NCBI GenBank assembly: GCA_016717705.1
Contig: JADKFD010000024.1
Coordinates: 15,759-79,758, forward strand
Source of the DNA: Rhodanobacteraceae bacterium
GTDB taxonomy: Bacteria > Pseudomonadota > Gammaproteobacteria > Xanthomonadales > SZUA-5
Direction of reading: 5' to 3'
Length of the DNA: 64,000 nucleotides
Shown: one piece after another, positions 1 through 9,512 of the stretch
How the letters are laid out: each line of letters opens with the position of its first letter
Position numbering within the stretch: the stretch's first letter is position 1
The notes under the pieces: model-generated
What the model saw: the letters and a program-made list of their open reading frames with translations, nothing else
The model's database searches: none
Told to the model about the DNA's origin: nothing
Program-made: the position numbers and the translations under genes

Positions 1-1
1 C

Positions 2-1429
2 AGCGGCGTCGCAGCCGGCAGCTGCGCCACCTGCCACAACGGCAGCACGGCGACCGGCAAACCGAGCAACCACGTGCCGACCAGCCAGGCCTGCGATGTC
101 TGTCATCGGACCAGCGCGTGGGTCCCAGCGACCTTCAGCCATTCCGGCGTGACGCCGGGCAGCTGCGCAACCTGCCACAACGGCACCACGGCGACCGGAA
201 AGCCGTCCAACCACATCCCGACCAGCCAGGCTTGCGACGCCTGCCATCGCACCACCGCGTGGGTGCCGGCGACCTTCAGCCACACCGGTGTGACCCCGGG
301 CAGTTGCGCAACTTGCCACAACGGCAACACGGCAACCGGCAAGCCCGCCAACCACCTGCCGACCAGCCAGGCTTGCGATGTCTGTCACCGCACCACCGCC
401 TGGGTGCCGGCCACCTTCAGCCATACCGAAGTGACGCCGGGCGGCTGCGCTACCTGCCACAACGGCAGCACGGCGACCGGCAAGCCGGCCAACCACGTGC
501 CGACCACCCAGGCCTGCGACCTGTGCCATCGCACCACCGCCTGGGTACCAGCCACCTTCAGCCATAGCGGGGTGACACCGGGTGCCTGCGCCACCTGCCA
601 CAACGGCAGTACCGCGACCGGCAAACCGGCCAACCATGTGCCGACGACGCAGGCCTGTGATGACTGCCACCGCACCACCGCCTGGGTGCCGGCGACTTTC
701 AGCCACAGCAGCGTTGCCCCAGGTTCCTGCGCCACCTGCCACAACGGCAGCACGGCGACCGGCAAGCCGGCCAACCACATTCCGACCACGCAAGCCTGTG
801 ACGCGTGTCATCGCACCACGGCGTGGGTGCCGGCCACTTTCAGCCATACCGGTGTCACGCCGGGCGGCTGCAACACCTGCCACAACGGCAGCACGGCGAC
901 CGGCAAGCCCACCAACCATCTGCCGACCAACCAGTCCTGCGATGTGTGTCATCGCACCACCGCTTGGTTGCCGGCCACGTTCAGCCACACCACGGTCACG
1001 CCGGGCAGCTGCAACACCTGCCACAACGGCAGTTCGGCGACCGGCAAACCGGCCAACCACTTCGTCACCACACGATCCTGCGACAGCTGTCATCGCACCA
1101 GCAGCTGGACGCCGTTGCTGAGCTACTCGCACACCTCGTTGACCTATCGCTCGCATGGCGCGGGCCTCGAATGCAACGACTGTCATCGCAACAACAACGA
1201 GGTGATTGCCTTCCAGTTCCCGGCCTATCGACCGAACTGCGCCGCTTGCCACGCCAATGAATTCGAGGCCAGCGAACACAAGAAGGTCAACAGTCCGCGC
1301 ATCTATTACACCGTGGCCGAACTGCAGGACTGCTCCGGCAGCTGCCACACCTACACCGACACCACGATGACCACCATCCAGCAGTCGCATCCGTCCAACC
1401 ATCGTCCGACCGATGGCAGCTGGGATTGA
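2..1429 (+). CDS. Multihaem c-type cytochrome with tandem paired-CXXCH repeats (5' truncated by window edge)
   Basis: The frame is open from base 2 to the TGA at 1427-1429, so the start lies upstream of the window; the GTG at 74 is an internal valine. Eight repeats of exactly 141 bp (47 residues) follow one another, each carrying CATCH (or CNTCH) and then CDxCH, about 20 residues apart, with conserved ATGKP, NH.PT and W.PATFSH segments. Two further motifs (CNDCH, CAACH) and one CX3CH (CSGSCH) close the protein. That is 18 CXXCH sites plus one atypical site in 475 residues. The family (doubled-CXXCH cytochromes) carries electrons in the periplasm or outside the cell. The next gene encodes an outer-membrane barrel, so an electron conduit through the outer membrane is a reasonable inference, but no substrate is indicated. 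Confidence 0.9.
   Translation, partial: SGVAAGSCATCHNGSTATGKPSNHVPTSQACDVCHRTSAWVPATFSHSGVTPGSCATCHNGTTATGKPSNHIPTSQACDACHRTTAWVPATFSHTGVTPGSCATCHNGNTATGKPANHLPTSQACDVCHRTTAWVPATFSHTEVTPGGCATCHNGSTATGKPANHVPTTQACDLCHRTTAWVPATFSHSGVTPGACATCHNGSTATGKPANHVPTTQACDDCHRTTAWVPATFSHSSVAPGSCATCHNGSTATGKPANHIPTTQACDACHRTTAWVPATFSHTGVTPGGCNTCHNGSTATGKPTNHLPTNQSCDVCHRTTAWLPATFSHTTVTPGSCNTCHNGSSATGKPANHFVTTRSCDSCHRTSSWTPLLSYSHTSLTYRSHGAGLECNDCHRNNNEVIAFQFPAYRPNCAACHANEFEASEHKKVNSPRIYYTVAELQDCSGSCHTYTDTTMTTIQQSHPSNHRPTDGSWD
32..1150 (+). repeat. 141-bp coding tandem repeat (8 units)
   Basis: The haem-motif string tgccacaacggc recurs at 32, 173, 314, 455, 596, 737, 878 and 1019, always 141 bp apart. Units are highly similar at DNA level and all in frame, so copy number could change by recombination or be collapsed in assembly. 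The array continues beyond the left window edge. Confidence 0.93.
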
Positions 1430-1454
1430 TCTGAACACCCAAAGGGGAATCAGC

Positions 1455-3574
1455 ATGAATCAACGATTGTCTGGCGCGGCCTGCTGCTGCTGCCGCGCTG
1501 CTTGTGGGCACCCGCCCTGTGGTCACAGGCGCTGGATGACGTGGAAATCTCCGGCGCCGGCGGTCAGGCCGAAATCACCATCCGCTTTGCGGCCCAGGTG
1601 CGCTACCAGCGCCATGTAGTCGACCCCGCCGGCGAATCGGTGCAGGTGTTCCTGCAAGTCACTGGCGAGAACGCCAACGGCGGCGTGTTCGAGGACACCC
1701 GCGCATCGCCACCCTCGCACGATCTGCCCGGCTTCGTCGTTCGCTACATCGCGCCGCAGGGTGGCGTGCCGGCCCGCCGGCTCGACATCACTTTCGAAGC
1801 GCCGGTCGAGGTCATCGGCGTTGGCCAGATTGGCCAGAGCGCCGACAACCGCTCCATCGTGCTGCGGCTGAAAGCGCAGGCGCCGCTGGTGCCAGAGTCC
1901 ACGACCGAGCCACCACCGACAGCCGCAGCACCGTCGACCGCGACCGAGCCGGTCGGCATGCTCGCCGACGCCAGGGCTGCACTCGGGCGCCAGGACTACG
2001 ATGCGGCGATCGATCTGCTCAACCGCGTGCTGAACATGCCACCCAACGACGCCTCGAAGGAGGCACAGGAATTGATCGGTCAGGTGCGTGAAGCGCTGGG
2101 CAGCAGCGACCGGGCGCGTGCCGAGTACCAGTTGTACCTGAAGCTGTATCCCGAAGGCGACGGCGCCGAGCGCGTGCGCGCGCGCCTGGCGGCGCTCGAT
2201 CTGCCGGAAGCACAGGCGGTCGCTGGCGGCAGCGCACCACGGCCGCACCAGACGATGACCTGGGGCAGCGTGTCGACCTACTACTACGGCGGCAACTCGC
2301 GCATCCGCACCGACAACATCATCGTCACGCCGGCCACCAATGCCACGGTGATCGACACCCAGACGCTGTCGCAAGTCGACCAGTCATCGCTGGTCACCAA
2401 CCTCGATGCCAATGCGCGCTTTCGCGGCGGCGACTGGGACAACCGCTTCGTGCTGCGCGACATCGGATCGATGAGTTTCCTCAGCAATGTGCCCAACGAA
2501 AACCGCTTGACCTCGCTGTACGGTGACTTCCGCTACCAACCGGGGCGCCTGGGCGCGCGCCTGGGACGCCAGAGTTCCACCAGCGGCAGCGTGCTCGGCC
2601 GCTTCGACGGCGGCAGTTTCAGCTGGGGCGTCACCGAGAAGTGGCGCGTCGGCGCCATCGCCGGCGTGCCCGCGCAGGACGTGCTCGGCAACACGCCGAA
2701 CTTCTTCGCCGTGACGGTAGACGGCGATACGCCGATCGAAGGACTGGGACTGGGCTTCTTCGCGGTGCGCCAGAGCGTCGACGGCATCACCGATCGCCAG
2801 GCGGTCGGCGCCGAACTGCACTATTTCAAGGACCTGACCAGCGTCTTCGGTCTGCTCGACTACGACACCCAGTTCAGCGAATTGAATGTGGCCTCGATGC
2901 AGGGTTCCTACCAGTTCGAAGGCGGCGGCGTGCTCAACATGCTTTACGACTACCGCCGCTCGCCCACGCTGCAGGTCTCCAATGTGCTGCTGGCAGACCC
3001 CACCCAGACGCTGAAGGACTTGCTGCGCATTTACGGCATCGACGAACTGGAGCGCTATGCCGTCGGGCTGACGCCGATTTCCAAAGTCGCACTCGCTGGC
3101 ATCACCTATCCAGTCAGCAGTCGCTGGCAGCTCGGCGCCGAACTGCGCGTCTCCTCGCTGACCGGCACCGAGGCCTTCGGCGCCCTGCCGGCACAGGTCG
3201 GCACCGGAAACGTCTACACCGGCACGCTGCAGGCCATCGGCACCGGCGTGTTCACCGAAAACGGCGTGGTCACCTTCACCGCCAGCAATCTGAGCGCAGA
3301 CGCTTACGATGCCTGGCTGCTCGCCGCCAACTCACGCTTCCGCTTCGGCAGCCGCTGGACCATCGAACCCTCGATCCGCTGGTACCAGCAGGACAACGCC
3401 ACCGGCTCGCAACTGACGCGACTCGCGCCGACCCTGCGCACCCTGTTCCAGTGGCGCGAACACTTCTCGCTGGAAGGCGAGATCGCCTATGAATTGTCCA
3501 AGAGCGACGCCGAACTGGTCGATGAGTCGAACAACATCCTGTTCTACTACTTCGGTTTTCGTTGGGATTTTTGA
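1455..3574 (+). CDS. Outer-membrane beta-barrel protein with periplasmic TPR region (frameshift in signal peptide)
   Basis: The reading frame 1502-3574 encodes about 690 residues. An N-terminal beta-rich segment (about residues 10-120) is followed by a Pro/Thr linker, a TPR-like segment (about 150-235, 'ALGRQDYDAAIDLLN'), and then a long series of alternating amphipathic strands ending in GFRWDF, the terminal aromatic residue typical of Bam-inserted barrels. The best ribosome site (aaagggg at 1441) precedes ATG 1455. From that ATG the frame gives MNQRLSG and then runs out of frame with a perfect-looking signal peptide core (LLLLP). One missing base near 1475 would join them, so a sequencing indel is likely. 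It lies 25 bp after the multihaem cytochrome and is probably co-transcribed. Porin-cytochrome partnership is inferred from position and architecture, and the barrel does not obviously match MtrB. Confidence 0.75.
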
Positions 3575-3584
3575 TCGCACTTCC

Positions 3585-3890
3585 TGATTAGCGTCGAACC
3601 TCAGAAGCTGGGCCGACCCGGCGACGTTCGCCCTGAGCAAAGCGTCGCAAGGCTCCATCGCGACGGTCCGTTCACCCTGAGCAGAGCATCCCAGCTTCAT
3701 CGGGATGCGTCGTCGAAGGGCGTCGAAGGGCGATGACTTGCAGGGGCGTCTCGCCAGGCTTCGACGACGCGTCCCGAAAGAGCTTGGGACGCTTTGCTCA
3801 GCCCGAACGGGTACCTCGCGCAGTCATTCTGGGCGGAAGGCATTTCGGCGCGCTGTCACCCCGGCGCGCCGGGTTCCGTTCCCGCCAGGC
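3585..3890. repeat. Intergenic REP-like segment
   Basis: This 300-bp gap carries several copies and fragments of a palindromic motif built on ttcgccctgagca and gtcgaagggcg (for example 3641-3656, 3671-3685, 3711-3733), in both orientations. This resembles dispersed REP elements of proteobacteria. No coding potential is convincing here. Confidence 0.5.
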
Positions 3891-5260
3891 ATGCGCAAAT
3901 CAATCCTGCTGTTGCTGTTCTGGCTGGCAGCACTGCCGCCTTGCCTGGCGACCAGCGCCGACACCATCGACTGGATGCGCGACGACCGCGCGGCCTCCCC
4001 CAGGGCGTTCGCCTTATCTGGAAGGGTGGGTCACTGGTGCCACGTGAGGACCGGCCGGGGGGCGCGGCGCCACGTCGGCCGCGCCACCCGCGCGCGGGGG
4101 GGGGCTACGCGCCCCCGCGAAACGGGGCGATCGTCGACGACCCCAGTCCAGAGCAGGATCGCCGCGATGCGGACGGCCCCGCCGACGGGGGGCGGCCCTC
4201 GCTGACAGGCCAGCGTCGAAGGCACTTACCTGGCGCTGGCGGCGACGGGGGGCCGAACACGTTGGACGCAGCTGGCACTCGTCCGGTCGGGGCGGCTTTA
4301 CCAGTACTCGCCGCAGCACTGCAGCCCGCACTACGAGACGAGCACCCACCAGGGCGACTACTGCGCGTCTATGCGCTGGGTTGCGCGCACCGGGCTGCGC
4401 CGCGGCAGCGCGCGCTTATGCCACCTCGCGCGCCGGATGGCGGCTGCTTCGCCAGCCAGGACGCCGACGGCCTGGCGAGCACAGCGAGGCGTACTTCGCG
4501 CTGGACGGCCGGCCGGCGGGCCCCAGGCTTCAGCGAGACGGCGCGCTGATCGGCGCTCGGTCGCGGGGCGACCGCGGCGCGCCGGCGCGCCGCCGCGCAA
4601 TGGGCGCGACGGCGCGACGCAACCATGGCAGCTTCGCCAGAGCGGGGACCCATCTGGCGACACCTGGGGCCCCGGCTGTAGGGCCGACGGCGAACGCGCG
4701 CAGGAGCGCTCACCACCACGGCATCGGCGCGCTTCCGCAGTCCGGGCGGCTACGCAACCGCTGTTCAGGGCGACGCGCCCATCGCGCCGCTGCCCAGCCT
4801 GGAAGAGCAGATCTCGCTGGCGCGGCATGCCAACCTGCTGTGGCACTACACCGGCGACGCACGCCTGCGCGCGATGGCCGAGCACGCGCTGGCATGGTTG
4901 GCGCGCGAGATCGCACTGGCGGCCTTCACCGAGGCCGGCATCCTGCTCGCCGAACATGAACTGGCGCGCGCGCCGCTGCACCTGACCGTGGTCGGCGCCA
5001 AGGACGATCCCGCCGCCGCGGCGCTTTTCCGGGCGGTGCTCGCACAGCCCGGCAGCTACAAGCGCGTCGACTGGTGGGACCAGCGCGAGGGCCCGCTGCC
5101 GCATGCCGATGTCAACTATCCGACGCTCAAGCGCGCTGCCGCCTTCGTCTGCAACGATCGTCAATGCTCACTGCCGATCTTCCAGCCGCAGGGTGTCGCC
5201 AACTATCTCTCCGAGTTGCCCAGCCTTGACGCGTCGCGCTTCGCGTTTCCGCTGACGGCA
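3891..5260 (+). pseudogene. Broken DUF255 / thioredoxin-fold (YyaL-like) exported protein
   Basis: ATG 3891 starts a clean signal peptide (MRKSILLLLFWLAALP) followed within 45 residues by the CHWCHV active-site motif of DUF255 proteins, although the sequence around it is already short and irregular. Fragments of the same family follow in changing frames: RVYALG and ASQDAD near 4365-4460, PGEHSEAYFALD near 4470-4505, and an intact C-terminal stretch from about 4742 (PSLEEQISLARH, LTVVGAKDD, FVCNDRQCSLP). At least five frame changes occur, several beside G or C runs (a G9 run lies near 4096), and the total length is roughly 455 codons against more than 600 in the family. The last frame has no stop before the convergent cyclase gene. 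Decayed gene or badly resolved sequence: I cannot separate these. Confidence 0.7.
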
Positions 5261-5267
5261 ACCCGCG

Positions 5268-6434
5268 TCAGCCTTCCAGGTGCACGCGATTGCGACCGGC
5301 ATGCTTGGAGCGGTAGAGCGCGTCGTCGGCGCCACGCAGCAGTTCCTCAAGCCCGCGCGAGCCGTCGGCGCTGACGGCGACGCCGATCGAGATGGTCGTC
5401 GCCGGCGGTCCACCGCTGGCGCCCGAGCGCAGCGCTGCCACCGCGGCGCGCAGGCGCTCGGCGGTGAGCAGCGCCTGTGCAGCGGGCGTCTGCACCAGCA
5501 GCGCCGCAAACTCCTCGCCGCCGATCCGCGCAAGGAAATCGCCGACGCGCAACTCCCGTTGCAGGCAATCGGCGACGATCACCAGCAACTGGTCGCCTGC
5601 CGCATGACCGAGGCGGTCGTTGATTTCCTTGAAATGGTCGATGTCGATCATCAGCATGGCGACCGGTTGCCGATAACGCTGCGCGCGAGCCAGCTCGGTG
5701 CCGGCGTCATCGAAAAAGGCGCGCCGATTCGCCAGCCCGGTCAACGCGTCCTTGCGGGTCAACTGGCGCAGCGACTCACGCGACTCGTCGAGTTCGGTTT
5801 CCACCCGCGCCGCGGACAGAAACATGAAGCCGAATCCCCACAGCGTGGCAAAGACGGCATTGGCGGTGTAGCTGAGGATCGAGATCGAATTCGATTCGAG
5901 GACGTCGTAACCCATTCCCACGTAGAGGAACCAACCGGCACGCAACAGCCGCACCAGACCGAACGCGACGAGAAGCGCGGCGCACCAGCGACTGGCCGAG
6001 CGCAGGCGCGGCGGCGACTCGCGCACGAAGTAGCCGGCGGCGACGAAGGCCAGCAACCCCACGCCGGTCGCGCCGACGGCGCGCGACAGCGCCAGATCCG
6101 GGCCGCAAGCGAACATCGACAATGGAATCGCCGTGGCACTGATCCACCACGGCCAGGTGCGCGCACTGCTGCCGGAAAAGCGCCGCTGCCCCTCCAGGAT
6201 TGCCAGCATCGCCAGGACGCCGAGCAGGGTCGGGCCGTAGAAGGTCACCGGGCCCGGGACCAGGCCGCGCAAACCGATGCTGCCGAGCGCCAGCGCGAAC
6301 AGCGCCAGCGAGGCCACCCACCAGCGGTACCCCGGATACACCCGCCGTGCCTGACCGTAGAGCAGCGAAAGCACTGCGAGCAGCGCGCTGATGGCGGTCG
6401 TGTACAGAGCCAGCGTCCGTGGATCGAGCTCCAC
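5268..6434 (-). CDS. Membrane-bound diguanylate cyclase (GGDEF family)
   Basis: 388 residues from a GTG start at 6434 (VELDPRTLAL). The first 200 residues hold six or seven hydrophobic segments, resembling a MASE-type membrane sensor. The C-terminal half is a GGDEF domain: DALTGLANRR, a DIDHFKEINDR metal/substrate region and the active-site signature GGEEF at about residues 303-307, so it should make cyclic di-GMP from two GTP. I see no RxxD inhibitory site immediately before GGEEF. It is divergent from the histidine kinase at 6549 with about 115 bp between them. The frame remains open far upstream, antisense to the kinase, so the start was chosen to place the first membrane helix near the N terminus. 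No EAL domain is present. Confidence 0.88.
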   Translation of the reverse strand: MELDPRTLALYTTAISALLAVLSLLYGQARRVYPGYRWWVASLALFALALGSIGLRGLVPGPVTFYGPTLLGVLAMLAILEGQRRFSGSSARTWPWWISATAIPLSMFACGPDLALSRAVGATGVGLLAFVAAGYFVRESPPRLRSASRWCAALLVAFGLVRLLRAGWFLYVGMGYDVLESNSISILSYTANAVFATLWGFGFMFLSAARVETELDESRESLRQLTRKDALTGLANRRAFFDDAGTELARAQRYRQPVAMLMIDIDHFKEINDRLGHAAGDQLLVIVADCLQRELRVGDFLARIGGEEFAALLVQTPAAQALLTAERLRAAVAALRSGASGGPPATTISIGVAVSADGSRGLEELLRGADDALYRSKHAGRNRVHLEG

Positions 6435-6548
6435 CTTGCTTCCAGGCGCGAAAGACGCACCGATTGTGGCGCAGGCGGTATGCGCGTTGCCAGCGACTCT
6501 CCGACCCGTATTCACTGACCATGCAATGAGTTCAGCGTCGGCAGCGCG

Positions 6549-7817
6549 ATGGTCTCGGTGCTGGATCAGCAGATCGAGCGGGATGTCGATCTTGCCAGCC
6601 CGGGCGCGACCGCCACGCGGCAGGTCGAACATCGTGTGCTGGTGCATGCAGTGCGGCCGGACGCGCAGGACGAGTCCGTCGCCGCGGCGCCGCCGCCGGA
6701 GTCGAGCAATCCCGCTGCGAGCGAATTGTCCGCACCCACGCGCGTGGTGATCGACGATGTGGACGACGCACACCGGCAGACCAGGGTCATGCGCCTGGAG
6801 CTGGGGCAGCACCAGGGCGACTTGACGCTGACCACCAACGGCGTCCGCCAGGTCATCCGCGTTCCGCGCAGTGGCGTCAGCGAGGCGATCGAGCGCTTTT
6901 CGCATCAGCTCCTGCTCGGCGCACTGCTGTTGCTGGCGCTGGGCCTGCTGTCGGCCTTCGTGCTGGCCCGGCGCATTGCCCGACCGCTGCGCGAGCTGGC
7001 CGCGGCCGCCGGGCAGATCGGCAGCGGCGCTTTCGGACAGACCGTTGCCGTGTCGGGCGTGGCCGAACTGCGTACGACCATCGAGACCTTCAACCGCATG
7101 TCGGCGCAGCTGGCTGAGATCGATGCCGAGCGCGATCGGCTGCGCGCGCTGGCCAACCTGAGCGAGCTGGGTGAGGTCGGTCGCGGTCTGGCGCACAGCC
7201 TGCGCAACCCGTTGAACACGCTGGGGCTGGCGGTCGACACGCTGGCGCAAACCGACGATCCCGGCACCATTGCGGACCTGCGCCAGCGCGCCCGCGAGCA
7301 AATCCGCCGCATCGACGAAGCGCTCAAGGGCTTCCTCGCGCTCGGTGCCGGTCTGGCCGGTGTCAGCGAATCGGTTGACGTGCGTGAACTGGTCGAGGAC
7401 TTGCTGCTGGAAGCCAGCCAGCGCGCCGACGGCCGGGTGCGCTTTGACCTGCAATTGCCGGCGCAGCCGCTGCCACTCAAGGTGCAGGCGCAGGAGTTGC
7501 GCGCTGCGCTGCAGGCCTTGCTGGTCAATGCACTGGAAGCCAGTCCGGACGGCGGCGAGGTCGACATCGAACTGCGTGATGCGGCTGCCGGCCAAGTCGA
7601 ACTCTGCATCGCCGACCGCGGCCCGGGCCTGCCGGCGCGTGTGCGCGAGCGTTTGTTCACGCCTCATCTCAGCACCAAGGCGGAAGGCGCCGGCATGGGC
7701 TTGTTCCTGGCCCAGCGTATCCTGCGCGAGCGCTATGACGGACAACTGGAATTGCGCGACCGCGACGGCGGCGGTACCCAGGCCGTAGCCCGCTTTGGAG
7801 CACGTCACGATGGCTGA
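6549..7817 (+). CDS. Sensor histidine kinase (HAMP, HisKA, HATPase)
   Basis: 422 residues as read. One transmembrane helix lies near residues 119-140 and is followed by a HAMP linker (ARRIARPLRELA), the phospho-acceptor histidine in GLAHSLRNPLN at about residue 215, and an ATPase domain with the N box (LVNALEAS, about 326), DRGPGLP (about 356) and GAGMGLFLAQ (about 380). Residues 1-118 look like a periplasmic sensor region, but there is no first membrane helix. The frame is closed by a TGA at 6516 only 33 bp upstream, so the N terminus is either truncated, frameshifted or unusual. Its stop overlaps the response regulator start by 8 bp, so the two are translationally coupled and almost certainly partners. 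The signal sensed is unknown. Confidence 0.87.
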   Translation: MVSVLDQQIERDVDLASPGATATRQVEHRVLVHAVRPDAQDESVAAAPPPESSNPAASELSAPTRVVIDDVDDAHRQTRVMRLELGQHQGDLTLTTNGVRQVIRVPRSGVSEAIERFSHQLLLGALLLLALGLLSAFVLARRIARPLRELAAAAGQIGSGAFGQTVAVSGVAELRTTIETFNRMSAQLAEIDAERDRLRALANLSELGEVGRGLAHSLRNPLNTLGLAVDTLAQTDDPGTIADLRQRAREQIRRIDEALKGFLALGAGLAGVSESVDVRELVEDLLLEASQRADGRVRFDLQLPAQPLPLKVQAQELRAALQALLVNALEASPDGGEVDIELRDAAAGQVELCIADRGPGLPARVRERLFTPHLSTKAEGAGMGLFLAQRILRERYDGQLELRDRDGGGTQAVARFGARHDG

Positions 7818-9180
7818 CGCCAGTCTGCTGGTGGTCGAGGACGACGCCGCACAACGCGAGCTGATTCAGTCGATCCTGCGCAGCGCCGGATACACGGTGC
7901 GCGGCACCGACAGCACCGAATCGGCCTTGCGACTGCTCGCTGCTCAAACTGCGCAATTGGTGGTGTCCGACTGGAAGTTGAAGGATTCCGACGGCATGGC
8001 CTTGCTGCGCAGCGTGCGCAGCGACCATCCCGGTGTGGGCTTTGTGCTGGCCACCGCCTACGGCTCGATCCAGCACGCCATCGAAGCGATGCGCGCAGGC
8101 GCCGATGACTACCTGCCCAAGCCTTTCGAACGCCAGGCGCTGCTGCTGACGGTGGAAAAGGCGCTGCGTGCGCGCGCGCTGAGCGCCGAAAACCAGCGCC
8201 TGAGCGAACGCCTCGGCGAACGCGAGAAACTGGTCGACCTGGTCGGCAAGGCACCGTCGATGCAGCTGCTGTATCGGCGCATCGAGAAGATCGCCGGCAC
8301 CGAGGCCAGCGTATTGATCAGCGGCGAGAGCGGCACCGGCAAGGAACTGGTGGCGCGCGCGCTGCACCGCCTGTCACGGCGGGCGGCTGGCGAGTTCGTC
8401 GCGGTGAACTGTGCGGCGATCCCTGAAGGACTGATGGAAGCCGAGTTTTTCGGCGCCGAGAAAGGCGCCTACACCGGCGCCCACGCCGCGCGCGCGGGCC
8501 GCTTCGAGGCCGCCAGCGGTGGCACCCTGTTTCTCGACGAGATCGGCGAACTGCCGCTGACGATCCAGCCCAAGTTGTTGCGCGCGCTGCAGGAAGGCGT
8601 GATCACGCGCGTCGGCAGCCAGCGCGAAGTGCGCACCGATGTGCGCCTGGTCGCCGCGACCAATCGCTCGCTGGAGGCCGAGGTGGCCGCCGGGCGCTTC
8701 CGCGAGGATCTGTTCTATCGCCTGAATGTGGTGCCGATTGCCCTGCCGCCCCTGCGCGAGCGTCGTGAAGACATTCCGGCGCTGGTCGAGCACTTTGCCG
8801 CGCGCGCCGCGCGGCTGCACCGGCTGGACCCGATACCGGCGATCCCGCGCAGCGTACTCAAGCGCCTGATCGACGCGCCGTGGAAAGGCAATGTGCGCGA
8901 ACTCGGCAATGTCGTCGAGCGCCTGCTGCTGCTCGCCGACGCCAACGGCATCAGCGTCGACGATCTGCCCCCCGAGCCGACCGCAGAGCCCGCCGGCGGT
9001 ATCCGCCTGCCCGCCGAAGGGCTGTCGCTGGCGGCGCTGGAAGCCTCCCTGCTGCGCCAGGCGCTGGAGCGCGAATCGGGCAATCGCAGCCGCGCCGCGA
9101 AGCTGCTCGACCTGCCCTACAAAGCCTTTCTCTACCGATTGGAAAAGCACGGCCTGGCCTCGGCCGATGACGTGTCCTGA
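7810..9180 (+). CDS. NtrC-family sigma-54-dependent response regulator
   Basis: 456 residues. A receiver domain (phospho-acceptor Asp at about residue 54 in VVSDWKL) is followed by an AAA+ domain with Walker A GESGTGKE (about 172-179), the sigma-54 contact loop as GAYTGA (about 220-225, tyrosine for the usual phenylalanine), and Walker B GTLFLDEIGE. A Fis-type helix-turn-helix lies at the C terminus (NRSRAAKLLDLPYKAFLYRL). ATG 7810 was chosen because it begins the receiver domain directly and overlaps the kinase stop (ATGGCTGA). It should activate promoters read by RNA polymerase with RpoN. A near-consensus sigma-54 promoter lies 260 bp downstream, before the gene at 9513, which is the best target candidate. 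Confidence 0.93.
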   Translation: MADASLLVVEDDAAQRELIQSILRSAGYTVRGTDSTESALRLLAAQTAQLVVSDWKLKDSDGMALLRSVRSDHPGVGFVLATAYGSIQHAIEAMRAGADDYLPKPFERQALLLTVEKALRARALSAENQRLSERLGEREKLVDLVGKAPSMQLLYRRIEKIAGTEASVLISGESGTGKELVARALHRLSRRAAGEFVAVNCAAIPEGLMEAEFFGAEKGAYTGAHAARAGRFEAASGGTLFLDEIGELPLTIQPKLLRALQEGVITRVGSQREVRTDVRLVAATNRSLEAEVAAGRFREDLFYRLNVVPIALPPLRERREDIPALVEHFAARAARLHRLDPIPAIPRSVLKRLIDAPWKGNVRELGNVVERLLLLADANGISVDDLPPEPTAEPAGGIRLPAEGLSLAALEASLLRQALERESGNRSRAAKLLDLPYKAFLYRLEKHGLASADDVS

Positions 9181-9228
9181 TATGCGGCAGCAATCTCCTC
9201 ATTTGGGGAGATCAGGCCCGCTGGATTG

Positions 9229-9350
9229 GTAGGTCACGTTGACCGCAAGCCTGAGTGACTTGATATGTAGGTCACGTGGGCCGCAGGCCTACGTGACAGC
9301 GGCGTGCGTGTCACGTAGCCCTGCGGGCAACGTGACCTACGTCCTGCGGG
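9229..9350. repeat. GTCACGT palindromic repeat cluster (family A)
   Basis: Repeated and inverted copies of taggtcacgt and acgtgacctac, separated by ccgcaggc-type spacers, fill this stretch. Single hairpins of the same family occur at 34106-34144 and 41754-41785, so this is a dispersed intergenic element rather than a regulator site unique to this gene. Confidence 0.75.
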
Positions 9351-9440
9351 TAAATGCGCGAATAGGCACACCACCAGCGGCAACCAGAACTCCTGCAGCG
9401 ACACCAGTCTCGCAGTTCACGATGCACGACCGCACACGAC

Positions 9441-9456
9441 TGGCACGCCGCTTGCA
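9441..9456 (+). promoter_or_regulatory. Sigma-54 (-24/-12) promoter
   Basis: TGGCACGCCGCTTGCA matches the RpoN consensus TGGCAC-N5-TTGCA. The invariant GG and GC are separated by exactly 10 bases. It ends 56 bp before ATG 9513, placing the expected transcription start near 9466. The NtrC-type regulator immediately upstream supports the call. Confidence 0.87.
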
Positions 9457-9512
9457 CAAAGCCTCTCGCGGCGGCCAATCGTCGCCCCCTGAACTGACCG
9501 GAGACCCCAAGA

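Noticed and set aside
32..1150. 141-bp periodicity as a non-coding satellite
   Set aside because: Units are in frame, have haem motifs, and continue into a unique coding end.
5268..7808. 846-residue diguanylate cyclase with a very long N terminus
   Set aside because: The first 450 residues are antisense to the histidine kinase; the cyclase proper starts near 6434.
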